DNA of 64,000 bases from Pseudoflavonifractor phocaeensis (GTDB lineage Bacteria > Bacillota > Clostridia > Oscillospirales > Oscillospiraceae): positions 1-64,000 of the forward strand of contig NZ_JADYUM010000004.1 in NCBI RefSeq assembly GCF_021531815.1, read 5' to 3'. Shown here piece after piece: positions 24,010 through 32,935 of this stretch (the first letter of the stretch is position 1; each line of letters starts with the position of its first letter). The notes beneath the pieces are model-generated. The model was not told where the DNA came from and did no database searches. It saw only the letters and a list, made by a program, of their open reading frames with translations. The position numbers and the translations under genes are program-made.

Positions 24010-24852
24010 ATGAAACGAATCGGAACCTTTATGACCGGTCTCGTGATCGGCGCAATGCTCTTCGGTAGCTCTGTAGCTTACGCTGCAGGAGCCATCGCAG
24101 AGCTGAGCAACCATCGCTTCTTCGTAGATGGTGAGGAAGTGACCATGACAGCCTATGGCATCAACGGCAATAACTACGTTATGCTGCGTGATATTGGTAA
24201 AGCTGTCGGATTCAACGTGTATTGGGACAGTGTGAACCACTGTGTCCAGATTGAAAGCGATAAGCCTTATACCGGTACAGCGCCGACAAAGGTGCAGCAG
24301 GTGGCTAAGCCCGAGAGAGCAGATTACTCTCAGGGTGATGTGATGCCGAACCCTGAAGTGGGAGATACCATTACCTGTAGCGACGGCTACGTAATGGAGA
24401 TTAAGGACCTGACCAAGTACCAGAACAGCATGTTCGCAACCCAGGAAACGGACACGCTTCCGAAACCGACCTGTGATTGGTCCATGTTGGATCAGCCGGT
24501 TCTGCCGGATGCTGAAGCAAATCACTTCAAGTCCGGTGGTCGCGACTACGTCTTCGTCAGGAACCTGTTCGAAACCCGTCGCATGCAGTACACACTGTAT
24601 AACGCGATCGGGGATAATCCCCAGACCTGGAAGAATGGAAAGCCTGTAACAAGAGCTGACGGCGGTCCTCTTGTGACCGTGAAACTGTCCATCCCTGAAA
24701 CCGTGGCAGCCAACAGTTTCTGGCCCTGGCGCACCGAACAGATCACAGAGCTTTTCAACTCCTGCCCGCCTGGTGAGTATAGCTTCGAAGCATGGGATGT
24801 CTACTGTGATGGCGTCTTCCGCTACACGGAATACTACGTGGCAGTCAAGTAA
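24010..24852 (+). CDS. Secreted stalk-domain protein
   Basis: The 280-residue protein has a signal peptide (TFMTGLVIGAMLFGSSVAYA) and, from about residue 30, a copper-amine-oxidase-N-like stalk domain (VTMTAYGINGNNYVMLRDIG, then AVGFNVYWDSVNHCVQI). This domain is common in clostridial cell-surface proteins and does not imply oxidase activity. The C-terminal part is unknown. It ends before a terminator at 24875 and is therefore the last gene of the long transfer operon. Confidence 0.7.
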   Translation: MKRIGTFMTGLVIGAMLFGSSVAYAAGAIAELSNHRFFVDGEEVTMTAYGINGNNYVMLRDIGKAVGFNVYWDSVNHCVQIESDKPYTGTAPTKVQQVAKPERADYSQGDVMPNPEVGDTITCSDGYVMEIKDLTKYQNSMFATQETDTLPKPTCDWSMLDQPVLPDAEANHFKSGGRDYVFVRNLFETRRMQYTLYNAIGDNPQTWKNGKPVTRADGGPLVTVKLSIPETVAANSFWPWRTEQITELFNSCPPGEYSFEAWDVYCDGVFRYTEYYVAVK

Positions 24853-24874
24853 CTCAATAGCAGACCATCTACGA

Positions 24875-24910
24875 GAGCAGTGTGCAAAAAACGCACATTG
24901 CTCTTTTCTT
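24875..24910 (+). terminator. Rho-independent terminator
   Basis: GAGCAGTGTGC (24875-24885) pairs with GCACATTGCTC (24893-24903) with one G-T wobble, followed by a T-rich tail. It separates the transfer operon from the adhesin gene. Confidence 0.8.
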
Positions 24911-24970
24911 TCACCTCAATTCCAACAGCTTCATGTGATACACAAAATCAAAATGGAGGAACAAGATATC

Positions 24971-27900
24971 ATGAAAACACGCGTAATGAGTATGTTGCTC
25001 GCCGTCATCATGATCTTCGGCATGATCCCCGGAACGGCCTTCGCTGCAAGTTCCGTAGAGGAAGCGCTGGGCGAAGTGGACATCTACAATGGTGGCACTC
25101 CGCTGAGTTATCTTTCCATCAATGGCCGAGTCCGCGAGCTCATCTATACGTACTACAACTACGTCAACCGCAATGGCCAGACGAAGGAGATTCCTGCGTA
25201 CTGTGTCAACCCCAACACAAAGGGCGTGCCCCAGACCGTGGCAGAAGGGGAGAGCATCAAGTACCTGGCGGAGGAGATCGGTAGCGATCCCAAAGTCATC
25301 GGTATCATTGCCAACGGCTATCCCCACCGTGGCCTCGGTGAGCTGAAGCTTGAGAATAAGTATCAGGCCTACTACGCCACCAAGATGGCACTCTGGGCGT
25401 ATCTGCTGCCCAACTGGGACATCAACAACATGAAGGTCAATCCCAATCTGACCGGCGTTGAGCTTGAGCGTGCCAATAAGATGCTGGCAGCGGTGAAGGA
25501 CATCTACCGGCGTGGCACCGCATGGTCGAAGGTCCTGGCACCCAACGTTACCACGGAACCCGATCAGGAAGTAGCATATCCCGTGACCGTCAATGGCCAG
25601 GAATACCTGCAGCAGATCTTCACTGTCACTTCTGAGACTTGGGTTTGCGACTATACCGTCAATGTCGGATTCACCGATCCCTCTGCTGTACCTGCCGGTA
25701 CCAAGATCGTGGATATGAATAACCAGGAAATTGATGTGGTTACCACCCAGGCAACTGGCAATGGTTACGCCGGTCAGTTCAAGGTCCTGTATCCCGTTGG
25801 TAGCGTGGAAGGTCAGAATGGCAGTGTGCAGCTCAGCCTTCGTACTAACGTCTATAAGTACGCTATCTACTACGCCGTGTGTGCTGAGGTGGATAAGTAC
25901 GGTAAGCTGCAGAACTACATGGTGGATACCGACCCCACCACACCTCTTAGCCTGACCACCTACAGTAACTATACCGACACCCCTGAAGAGGAGCCTACTG
26001 AGACCAGCCTGAAGATCATCAAGTATGAGGAAGGCACCACCATCCCCCTGAAGGGCGCGATGTTTGAAGTGGTGGATCCCGAGGGTGCTACCGTTGGCAC
26101 TTTCGCAACCAACTCCAAGGGCCAGATCGTAATCCCTCTGACTCTGGCGGGCAACTATACCGTCTACGAGCGCGAGGCTCCTAACGGGTACCTTATGAGT
26201 GAGGAGCCCGCAAAGAATGTCCGTGTGGAATTCGGTAAGCAGGCGACCCTGACTTTTGAGAATGCACCTTACGGTACCCTGATGGTCCGGAAGTACTCTG
26301 ACTCCGGCATGCAGCTCTCCGGCGCTGTGGTCAAGATTGAGCACATTGAGTCCGGTGCCACCTACACTGGTGAGACCAACTACTCCGGTGTGGCCGTTTT
26401 CGATGAGATCCAGCCCGGTGCATATCGAGTCCAGGAGATTGCTGCACCTGCAGGCTACATCATGAATGATACGATCTATACCGCAACTGTGCTCTCCGGA
26501 GACACTGTGGAGGTGCCCATCGTCAATGAGGAGAAGCCCGGCCTGCGAATCATCAAGTACGACTCCAAGAATCAGAAGGCTCTGCCCGACGTCTCTTTCG
26601 AGATCTTCCGCGACACACAGTCTCTGGGCATCTTCAAGACCGATGAGTTCGGCGAGATCCTGCTGACTGATCTGGAGCCCGGTACCTACGTTGCAAAGGA
26701 AGTTGCAACGGACTCCGAGCATATCATTAATACCAATCCCCAGCAGATTGAGCTGGAGGGCTCTGACGGTATTCTGGAGTTGATCTTCTTTAATGACCAG
26801 AAGCCCGGCATCCATCTGGTGAAACTGGATAGCACCACTCTGGAGCCTCAGGCCAATGCCCGATTCCGCATTGAGCATGTGGGTGGCACCTTCTCCAAGG
26901 AATATGTGACCGATGAGAATGGTGAGATCGACCTGACCGCTCTGGAGCCCGGTGCATATAAAGTCACTGAGTTGGAAGCACCTGAAGGCTACCTGATTGA
27001 TGACTCCACTCGTGTCATCCAGATCAATGGTAATGAGAATGCACAGTTCGTCTTTACTAATACCCGCATGCCCAGCTTCCGCCTAGTTAAGCTGGATAGC
27101 TTCAATAGCGAAGGCTTGCCCGGAGCAACCTTCCGCATTGCGAAGATTGAGGATGGCACCCATTACCTCGATCGCATCACCGACACCAACGGTGCAATCA
27201 ACATCTCCAATCTGGAGCCCGGCGTCTACTCCATCATTGAGATGGATGCACCTGAAGGCTATGTGAAGGATCTGCGTGAGTATCATGTGGAACTGTTCCC
27301 CGGCCAGACCAGTGAGCTCGTAGTCTCCAACGATCGCATGCCCAACCTGGAGATCCTGAAGACAGACGCAATCACCGGCAAGCCGGTCGCAGGCGTCACA
27401 TTCACCGTCAAGCGTGTAGATTCCTCCACGCTGACTACCGTGACTTCTGATGAGAATGGCCGCTGCTTCCTGGAGAAGCTGATGCCCGGTGTCTATGAGA
27501 TCTGGGAGCAGTCCGTACCCGATGGCTACCTGCTCAATGAGGAGCATCAGCTGATCACGCTGTTCCCCAACAGAACGGGTACCGTGCAGTTCCAGAACTA
27601 CCCCAAGCCTACACTGACCGTCAATAAGATCGACAGCATCACAGGCGATCCCATTAAGGGCGCAAAGTTCAGCGTCACCTTCAAGTCCGATAAGACCAGT
27701 ACCGGTGAGATTCGGAACCTGGGCACCTTCTACTCCGATGAGAATGGTCAGTTCAAGCTGGACAAGCTGGATGACGGCTGGTACACCATCACCGAGCTGG
27801 AGAGCGCTGCGGGTTATGCCATTAAGGACCCTGCATCTCAGGAACTCTATGTGGAAGCCGGTCGCGGTAAGGTTGTAACATTTGAGAATACGCCCCTTAG

Positions 27901-30718
27901 CGCCATCGTTGTGAAGAAGGTGGATGCCAATACTGGCGATCCTCTGCAGGGCGCGTTGTTCCGTGTCCGATTCTTGGGCGGCACCTCCGGTACTGGCGGC
28001 ACTACCATCGCTGAGCGTCAGACCAGCGCCAACGGTACTTTCGTCCTGACCGGCCTGAAGGCAGGCACCTACATTGTGGAGGAGATCTCTGCTCCTAACG
28101 GTTACGTGCTCAGTGAGGATGATATCCAGACCGTGTACCTGAGCGGTAAGGATCAGGATGTCATCACCGTCACATTCGGGAACGAGGCGAAGGGCAGCGT
28201 ACTCATCAAGAAGATTGACGCTGTGACTCGTGAGCCTCTGTCCGATGTGGAGTTCCTGGTCACGGAGAGCGATGGCAGCGTCGTTGGTAACAGCAACGGT
28301 AAGTTTGTTACGGATAGCGCTGGCACCATCCTGATTGAAGGCATTGATCCCAGCACCACTCTGGTAGTGAAAGAAGTTAGAGCTCGGGAAGGCTATGTCC
28401 TGGACGATACGCCTCAGAGCATCAAGACTAAGAGCGGTGAGACCGTCACCCTCGAGTTCCGTAACTATCCCGAGGGAACCCTGCACATCATCAAGAAGGA
28501 TGCCTTCACTAAGGAGCCCATTGCCGGTGTTGAGTTCCTGGTCACCACCAGCAACGGCACTGCAGCTGGCAACAATAATGGCCGCTACACCACTGACAGC
28601 TCCGGCAGTATTGTGATCCCTAATCTGAATCCTGAGACTACTGTCATCGTGAAGGAGACCAAGGCGAAGGCAGGCTACATCCTGGATGACACTCCTCAGC
28701 AGGCAGTCATTAAGAGCAATGACGTTGCCATCCTGGAGTTCCTTAACCAGCCTCTGGGCTCCCTGCAGATCCTGAAAAAGGATAGCAATACCCGTGAGCC
28801 TCTGGATGGCGTACAGTTCAAGGTTACGAAGACCAATGGTGCTGTTGTGGGTAATGGTACCGGCATCTACACCACTGACGCGGATGGTAAGATCATCATC
28901 GATGGACTGGAGCCCGAGATGACCGTTATCATCATGGAAGTCAGAGCGAAGGATGGCTACCTGCTGGATGACACTCCTAAGCAGGCGACCATCAAGAGCA
29001 ATGAAGTTACTACCGTGGAGTTCCTGAACCAGCCCTTGGGCGGCCTTAGAATTGTGAAGTTGGATAGTGTCACGAAGAAGCCCCTGGAAGGCGTGCAGTT
29101 CAAGGTGACCTACGATGACGGCAGTTATGTGCCCGATGAGGGCGGTAAGCTGTCCTCCAACGGTATCTATCGCACAGATAAGAATGGTGAGATCCTCATC
29201 AGCGATATTATCGGTACTCTGGTCGTCACTGAGACCCAGACCATTCCCGGCTATGTGATTGATGAAGAGACCAGAAGCCAGACCGTTGTGGTCAATGTCA
29301 ACGACCTGCAGACCTTGACCTTCTATAACCGTCCTGCAGGCGGCTTGCAGATCATCAAGTCCGATGAGGATACCGGCGCACGTATCGGCGGCGTCAAGTT
29401 CGAGATCCGGAAGATCAATGGCGAGATTTTGGGTACCTACACCACCGACCGGAACGGTGTCATCAGCATCCCCGGTGCTGAGAGTGGCTGGTACACCATC
29501 ACCGAGCTGAAGGCGGCGGATGGCTATGAGCTGGACGCTACGCCCGTACAGGCCTGTGTGAAGGATGGCGAGACCACTACTGTGGAAATCACTAACCAGC
29601 GTATGGCGTCCATCATGATCCATAAGGTGGATGCCCACACCGGCAGAGGCATCTACGGCGTCAAGTTCGTTCTGTACGATTCCGGTAAGAATCCCATCGG
29701 TGAGTACACCACCGATCAGGATGGTTATATCTACATCGACGACGAGCTGACTCCCGGCAAGTACTACATCCGTGAGCTGGAGGCAGCTGATGGCTATATC
29801 CGTGACGAGCAGTATAAGACCGTCTACGTGGAGCGAGGCAAGTGCGCTCAGATTGAGTGGGAGAATAGTGCTGTCACCGGTGAGATCCAGATCCGCAAGT
29901 ATGCTGCAGATGATAACTACGTCACCGGGCAGCGTGCTGGCAGCGCACTGGAGGGTGCGGTGTTTGAAATCACTCAGGCCAGATCCGGCGCTGTAGTCGG
30001 CTACATTGTGACCGACGCACGTGGTGTCGCAGCTTCCGGGCCCCTGCCTCTGGGCCGCTACTATGTCACTGAGGTGTCCGCACCCAAGTACTATCAGCTC
30101 AGCGGCGAGAAGATGGAGGCAGAGATCGAGTATCCCAACCAGATCATCAAGCTCTCCGCCTATAACAAGGCAGCCAATCTCGGCGTTACCATCAAGAAGG
30201 TTGGTAACTATGAAGTGCAGCCCGGCCAGGTGATGAGTTACGCCTTCTCCGGCATTGGCAATACTTCCAACGTTGCCCTGAATAGCTTCTTCTGGCATGA
30301 CCGCATTCCTACCGATGCCACTCGTGCCATCAGTATGTCTACCGGCACCTATAACCAGCGCCTGTACTATAAGGTCACCTTCAAGACCAACCTGAATGAC
30401 TATCGGACTCTGGCCAGTAACCTGCTGACTACCAATAACTACTCCCTGAGCCTGAATGCTACTACGCTGGGCCTTGTGCAGGGTGAGTATGTGACCGATG
30501 TCCGGTTCGAGTTCGGCGCTGTGCCCAGCGGTTTCGCATCCGTGGTCAATCCCACCATGCGTGTACAGGTCCTTGGCACCGTCAGTAACGGCTACCAGAT
30601 CATCAATCGTGCGGATGTGGGTGGCCAGTATTTGAACGAGTGGCAGACGGCTAAAGCAACTTGGGTAACCACCGTGCGTCGATTCCAGAATACTTCTCTG
30701 CCTAAGACCGGCTATTAA
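24971..30718 (+). CDS. Giant SpaA/Cna-B repeat adhesin with LPKTG end
   Basis: The 1915-residue surface protein has a signal peptide (LLAVIMIFGMIPGTAFA), a thioester-like domain (IPAYCVNPNTKG with Cys near 64; YYATKMALWAYL near 125), then fifteen SpaA/Cna-B-type repeats of about 85-100 residues, each with a KxD start and an E..AP.GY end, and a final domain of about 180 residues. It ends TSLPKTGY: a sortase motif without the hydrophobic segment and basic tail that normally hold the substrate in the membrane. The thioester glutamine position appears to be Lys. The ATG at 24971 follows GGAGG. It probably mediates cell contact in mating or host adhesion. Confidence 0.85.
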   Translation: MKTRVMSMLLAVIMIFGMIPGTAFAASSVEEALGEVDIYNGGTPLSYLSINGRVRELIYTYYNYVNRNGQTKEIPAYCVNPNTKGVPQTVAEGESIKYLAEEIGSDPKVIGIIANGYPHRGLGELKLENKYQAYYATKMALWAYLLPNWDINNMKVNPNLTGVELERANKMLAAVKDIYRRGTAWSKVLAPNVTTEPDQEVAYPVTVNGQEYLQQIFTVTSETWVCDYTVNVGFTDPSAVPAGTKIVDMNNQEIDVVTTQATGNGYAGQFKVLYPVGSVEGQNGSVQLSLRTNVYKYAIYYAVCAEVDKYGKLQNYMVDTDPTTPLSLTTYSNYTDTPEEEPTETSLKIIKYEEGTTIPLKGAMFEVVDPEGATVGTFATNSKGQIVIPLTLAGNYTVYEREAPNGYLMSEEPAKNVRVEFGKQATLTFENAPYGTLMVRKYSDSGMQLSGAVVKIEHIESGATYTGETNYSGVAVFDEIQPGAYRVQEIAAPAGYIMNDTIYTATVLSGDTVEVPIVNEEKPGLRIIKYDSKNQKALPDVSFEIFRDTQSLGIFKTDEFGEILLTDLEPGTYVAKEVATDSEHIINTNPQQIELEGSDGILELIFFNDQKPGIHLVKLDSTTLEPQANARFRIEHVGGTFSKEYVTDENGEIDLTALEPGAYKVTELEAPEGYLIDDSTRVIQINGNENAQFVFTNTRMPSFRLVKLDSFNSEGLPGATFRIAKIEDGTHYLDRITDTNGAINISNLEPGVYSIIEMDAPEGYVKDLREYHVELFPGQTSELVVSNDRMPNLEILKTDAITGKPVAGVTFTVKRVDSSTLTTVTSDENGRCFLEKLMPGVYEIWEQSVPDGYLLNEEHQLITLFPNRTGTVQFQNYPKPTLTVNKIDSITGDPIKGAKFSVTFKSDKTSTGEIRNLGTFYSDENGQFKLDKLDDGWYTITELESAAGYAIKDPASQELYVEAGRGKVVTFENTPLSAIVVKKVDANTGDPLQGALFRVRFLGGTSGTGGTTIAERQTSANGTFVLTGLKAGTYIVEEISAPNGYVLSEDDIQTVYLSGKDQDVITVTFGNEAKGSVLIKKIDAVTREPLSDVEFLVTESDGSVVGNSNGKFVTDSAGTILIEGIDPSTTLVVKEVRAREGYVLDDTPQSIKTKSGETVTLEFRNYPEGTLHIIKKDAFTKEPIAGVEFLVTTSNGTAAGNNNGRYTTDSSGSIVIPNLNPETTVIVKETKAKAGYILDDTPQQAVIKSNDVAILEFLNQPLGSLQILKKDSNTREPLDGVQFKVTKTNGAVVGNGTGIYTTDADGKIIIDGLEPEMTVIIMEVRAKDGYLLDDTPKQATIKSNEVTTVEFLNQPLGGLRIVKLDSVTKKPLEGVQFKVTYDDGSYVPDEGGKLSSNGIYRTDKNGEILISDIIGTLVVTETQTIPGYVIDEETRSQTVVVNVNDLQTLTFYNRPAGGLQIIKSDEDTGARIGGVKFEIRKINGEILGTYTTDRNGVISIPGAESGWYTITELKAADGYELDATPVQACVKDGETTTVEITNQRMASIMIHKVDAHTGRGIYGVKFVLYDSGKNPIGEYTTDQDGYIYIDDELTPGKYYIRELEAADGYIRDEQYKTVYVERGKCAQIEWENSAVTGEIQIRKYAADDNYVTGQRAGSALEGAVFEITQARSGAVVGYIVTDARGVAASGPLPLGRYYVTEVSAPKYYQLSGEKMEAEIEYPNQIIKLSAYNKAANLGVTIKKVGNYEVQPGQVMSYAFSGIGNTSNVALNSFFWHDRIPTDATRAISMSTGTYNQRLYYKVTFKTNLNDYRTLASNLLTTNNYSLSLNATTLGLVQGEYVTDVRFEFGAVPSGFASVVNPTMRVQVLGTVSNGYQIINRADVGGQYLNEWQTAKATWVTTVRRFQNTSLPKTGY

Positions 30719-30757
30719 GCTGAGTTAGAAGCGGATTGTATCTACCTTTTGAAGGGA

Positions 30758-30793
30758 TTGGCCCCGGAGCTAGTAACACAGCTCTGGGGCCAA
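30758..30793 (+). terminator. Strong hairpin after the adhesin gene
   Basis: TTGGCCCCGGAGCT (30758-30771) pairs with 30780-30793 with one mismatch. There is no long T-run, so it may be an RNA-stabilising hairpin rather than a full terminator. Confidence 0.5.
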
Positions 30794-30822
30794 TCAAATT
30801 CCAATGTGAAAGGAAATTCCAA

Positions 30823-31095
30823 ATGTACATCCAACATTATGACATCCACCTCATCAATGGTGAGGTTCTGCATGTTGGCGAGGACTATGAGCTGTCAGGC
30901 GACTATACCCTCGTTGCAAAGTTCAGGAAAGCTTCTGATGATGCCATCTTCCAGATTGGCGATGAGTTTTCCGGGTTTGTCTATGTTCCTAAGAGAAGTA
31001 TCGTGTTCATCTCCACGGGCGATGTTAGAAGAATTGATCGCACGGATGAAGCTGATACCCATGACGGAAAGCCTGTAAAGGCACCTAGTATTTGA
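30823..31095 (+). CDS. Unknown 90-residue protein
   Basis: I do not recognise this small beta-rich protein (IHLINGEVLHVGEDYELSGD, then FQIGDEFSGFVYVPKRSIVF). It may form a small barrel. AAAGGAAATT precedes the ATG at 30823. It is 22 nt upstream of another small protein that has a similar pattern, and both follow the adhesin gene. Confidence 0.55.
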   Translation: MYIQHYDIHLINGEVLHVGEDYELSGDYTLVAKFRKASDDAIFQIGDEFSGFVYVPKRSIVFISTGDVRRIDRTDEADTHDGKPVKAPSI

Positions 31096-31117
31096 AATGA
31101 AAAGGAGAAAAAATAAT

Positions 31118-31489
31118 ATGTGTAAATTTGTACCGGTTGGAAAAAGTGATCTGCTCAATACCAACGTCGTTTCTCGCATTGTACCCATGGAAGATGACAG
31201 CGGCTGCGTCGTTATCACGAATGACGGTCAGCACTTCCTAAGCGAGTTCGATCTCACTGAGGAAGTAGATACCTTTGAGAGAGTTCGTGCAATTATCCCC
31301 TGCAAGGGCATCAGCTCCATCTACTTGAATCGTGACGGTAGCACGGAAATCAGACCCTGCGCATTCATTATCCTGAAAGACAACGGTAAAGTTGAGCCTG
31401 TGGAATTTGTTACGGACGCTGATTTGGAACACGCGGCCTTTAACGACGAGTATGGGTTCCAGGGCTTTGTCCCTACCAGAAAGGTGTAA
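31118..31489 (+). CDS. Unknown 123-residue protein
   Basis: A small mixed protein of unknown family (SRIVPMEDDSGCVVITNDGQ, then VRAIIPCKGISSIYLNRDGS). The ATG at 31118 follows AAGGAG; an upstream ATG at 31097 overlaps the ribosome site. The neighbouring gene at 30823 has the same kind of strand-rich layout with an interface-like VFIST stretch, so the two may be distant relatives or partners. Confidence 0.55.
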   Translation: MCKFVPVGKSDLLNTNVVSRIVPMEDDSGCVVITNDGQHFLSEFDLTEEVDTFERVRAIIPCKGISSIYLNRDGSTEIRPCAFIILKDNGKVEPVEFVTDADLEHAAFNDEYGFQGFVPTRKV

Positions 31490-31492
31490 GCA

Positions 31493-31735
31493 ATGAAGCG
31501 ACAGGGCCTGCTTGATCGTGCTGCAGCATGCCTAGGTTGCCATTGCATTCCCGACCTTCGCTATCTAACACAATATCAGCGCTGTATATTGGCTACCCAT
31601 ATCGAAGACTACGATGTTGAGCAATACTCTCTGTGAGAGTGGAATGACGCTCTGGAGTATCTATGTCGGAAATCATCTGAAGCAACGGGAATGGCGGCGA
31701 AGGAAGCATTCTTAGCGGCATTACGCTACTCATAA
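31493..31735 (+). pseudogene. Small gene split by an in-frame TGA
   Basis: The frame from ATG 31493 encodes 47 residues (MKRQGLLDRAAACLGCHCIP onward) to a TGA at 31634-31636, then stays open for 32 more codons (EWNDALEYLCRKSSEATGMA onward) to TAA at 31733. The sequence around the stop (QYSL-stop-EWNDALEYL) reads as one continuous helix if the TGA were TGG. A recent nonsense mutation, stop readthrough, or two separate peptides are possible. AAGGTG lies ahead of the ATG. Confidence 0.55.
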
Positions 31736-31750
31736 AAATCAATAAAGATG

Positions 31751-31786
31751 GCCGGGACTGAGCGTTTAATACTCAGTCCCGGCTTT
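31751..31786. terminator. Terminator between convergent genes
   Basis: GCCGGGACTGAG (31751-31762) pairs perfectly with 31772-31783 across a 9-nt loop. It separates the plus-strand genes from the minus-strand acetyltransferase. Confidence 0.8.
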
Positions 31787-31804
31787 CGTCGTATATGGGC
31801 AATG

Positions 31805-32620
31805 TTACTGCCTGTATATCAGGGTATATTCCAAAACATGGCTCAGGAGCGCACGAGGCTCCACACCAAATTTGGCAGCGAGAGTAATGGTGTCTTCGTC
31901 AATGAGATGCAGATTGTCTTCCTCAACTTTTTTCAAGGAGTCCTGGTCATGGATCAGGAACTCGGAGATGCCATTTGGCTGAGCACCTAACTTCTCAAAT
32001 AGCTTCTGGCTTGCCTTGTTACCGGGGTCAATCCGAACTCTGAACTCATTAACACCAAGACGCTTGGCGATTGCTTCCATCATTGCTGTAATTGCGCAAT
32101 AACCGATACCCTGACGCGTCCATTGTGGAAGCAGTTCAACGGCAATCTCCCATGTCGTTTGTGTAGTGTTTTTAATACCGCAGTAGCCGATATACGAGCC
32201 ATCCTGAACGATAGTGAGCATAAGAGCCTTCGGCTCAACATGTTCGTTCCAGACCATGTCACAATAGGCGTCTTCCGCTAACATGGATTTCATGATGCAG
32301 TATTCCTTCTGTAATGCAATGTATCCGCTGCGATCGGTGTCATCAGTCTTGCGAAGGATCAGACTGGTGCCAGGACACGTGATCTCACCGTAGCGCCAGA
32401 ATTCGTCCTTATTCTGTTGGCCGATTTTATCGGCAATCGCGAGATCTGCCAGTGCATCTACAAGCACAGGCTCGCGATGCTTTTGTAAATGTTCGATGAT
32501 TGCCTCTCGCTTTTCTTCAAACGACTTGCCGTCATCTGCATCCAGAATGTCCAGAGCTTCTTGTAAGGTGTCCTCAATGGTGTTCTTGACAGCATATTCA
32601 GCAAAGGTTTCTTTATCCAT
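31805..32620 (-). CDS. GNAT-family acetyltransferase
   Basis: The 271-residue protein has a C-terminal GNAT domain: VQDGSYIGYCGIKNTTQTTW, the acetyl-CoA loop WTRQGIGYCAITAMMEAIAK (Q/R-x-x-G-x-G/A type), and NKASQKLFEKLGA. The N-terminal 110 residues are a helical extension not typical of the family. GAGGGGGGAT precedes the ATG. It is the second gene of a minus-strand operon whose promoter carries the 42-nt motif at 32871-32912. The acceptor substrate is unknown; a ribosomal or small-molecule target cannot be told apart. Confidence 0.8.
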   Translation of the reverse strand: MDKETFAEYAVKNTIEDTLQEALDILDADDGKSFEEKREAIIEHLQKHREPVLVDALADLAIADKIGQQNKDEFWRYGEITCPGTSLILRKTDDTDRSGYIALQKEYCIMKSMLAEDAYCDMVWNEHVEPKALMLTIVQDGSYIGYCGIKNTTQTTWEIAVELLPQWTRQGIGYCAITAMMEAIAKRLGVNEFRVRIDPGNKASQKLFEKLGAQPNGISEFLIHDQDSLKKVEEDNLHLIDEDTITLAAKFGVEPRALLSHVLEYTLIYRQ

Positions 32621-32653
32621 GATGATCCCCCCTCGATGCTTCTGTGGGTAAGA

Positions 32654-32842
32654 TTAGGCGGCTAGAGCAATCCAGATCCAGAATCCTACTCCAATTACAA
32701 TTAGGAAAATGCCCCAGACGACATTCAGAGCTTCGCCCTTGCCAACTTGCTTGAAGCCGATGATAGGGAGCGCAAACATCAATAGCAGGAACATAACGAC
32801 CAGGCTGAGTGCACCCTCATAATCATTTCCGCGTCTACGCAT
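32654..32842 (-). CDS. Small two-pass membrane protein
   Basis: The 62-residue protein has two membrane segments (SLVVMFLLLMFALPIIGF and LNVVWGIFLIVIGVGFWIWI) with a basic N-terminus. I start at 32842 after GGAGG; an upstream ATG exists without a ribosome site. It is the first gene behind the 42-nt motif and precedes the acetyltransferase gene. Function unknown; a small membrane protein in a stress or defence regulon could act at the membrane, but nothing in the sequence proves it. Confidence 0.65.
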   Translation of the reverse strand: MRRRGNDYEGALSLVVMFLLLMFALPIIGFKQVGKGEALNVVWGIFLIVIGVGFWIWIALAA

Positions 32843-32870
32843 TGATTTTACCTCCAGTTTTCCTCTTGAT

Positions 32871-32912
32871 GTACCCAGTCTACTCACTACGCTGTCCCAT
32901 TGAATGGACTGC
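32871..32912 (-). promoter_or_regulatory. 42-nt shared motif, copy A
   Basis: Plus-strand reading starts GTACCCAGTCTA and ends GTCCCATTGAATGGACTGC. It aligns without gaps to copies at 37149 and 39910; 26 of 42 positions are identical in all three. On the minus strand it shows a GTCC/GGGAC dyad followed by TAGACTGGGTAC, which fits an operator next to a -10 element, 36 nt before the gene at 32842. Confidence 0.75.
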
Positions 32913-32935
32913 GAAACTCTCGAAAGGAGATAACG

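Noticed and set aside
26020-29960. Fifteen repeats in the adhesin considered as a tandem DNA repeat or CRISPR-like array
   Set aside because: They are diverged protein repeats of 85-100 residues with little DNA identity. No CRISPR array was seen anywhere in the window.
24911-30298. Very long antisense open frames (655 and 1071 residues) opposite the adhesin gene
   Set aside because: They mirror the biased codon use of the adhesin repeats; no ribosome sites, no known domains, and the sense strand is clearly coding.
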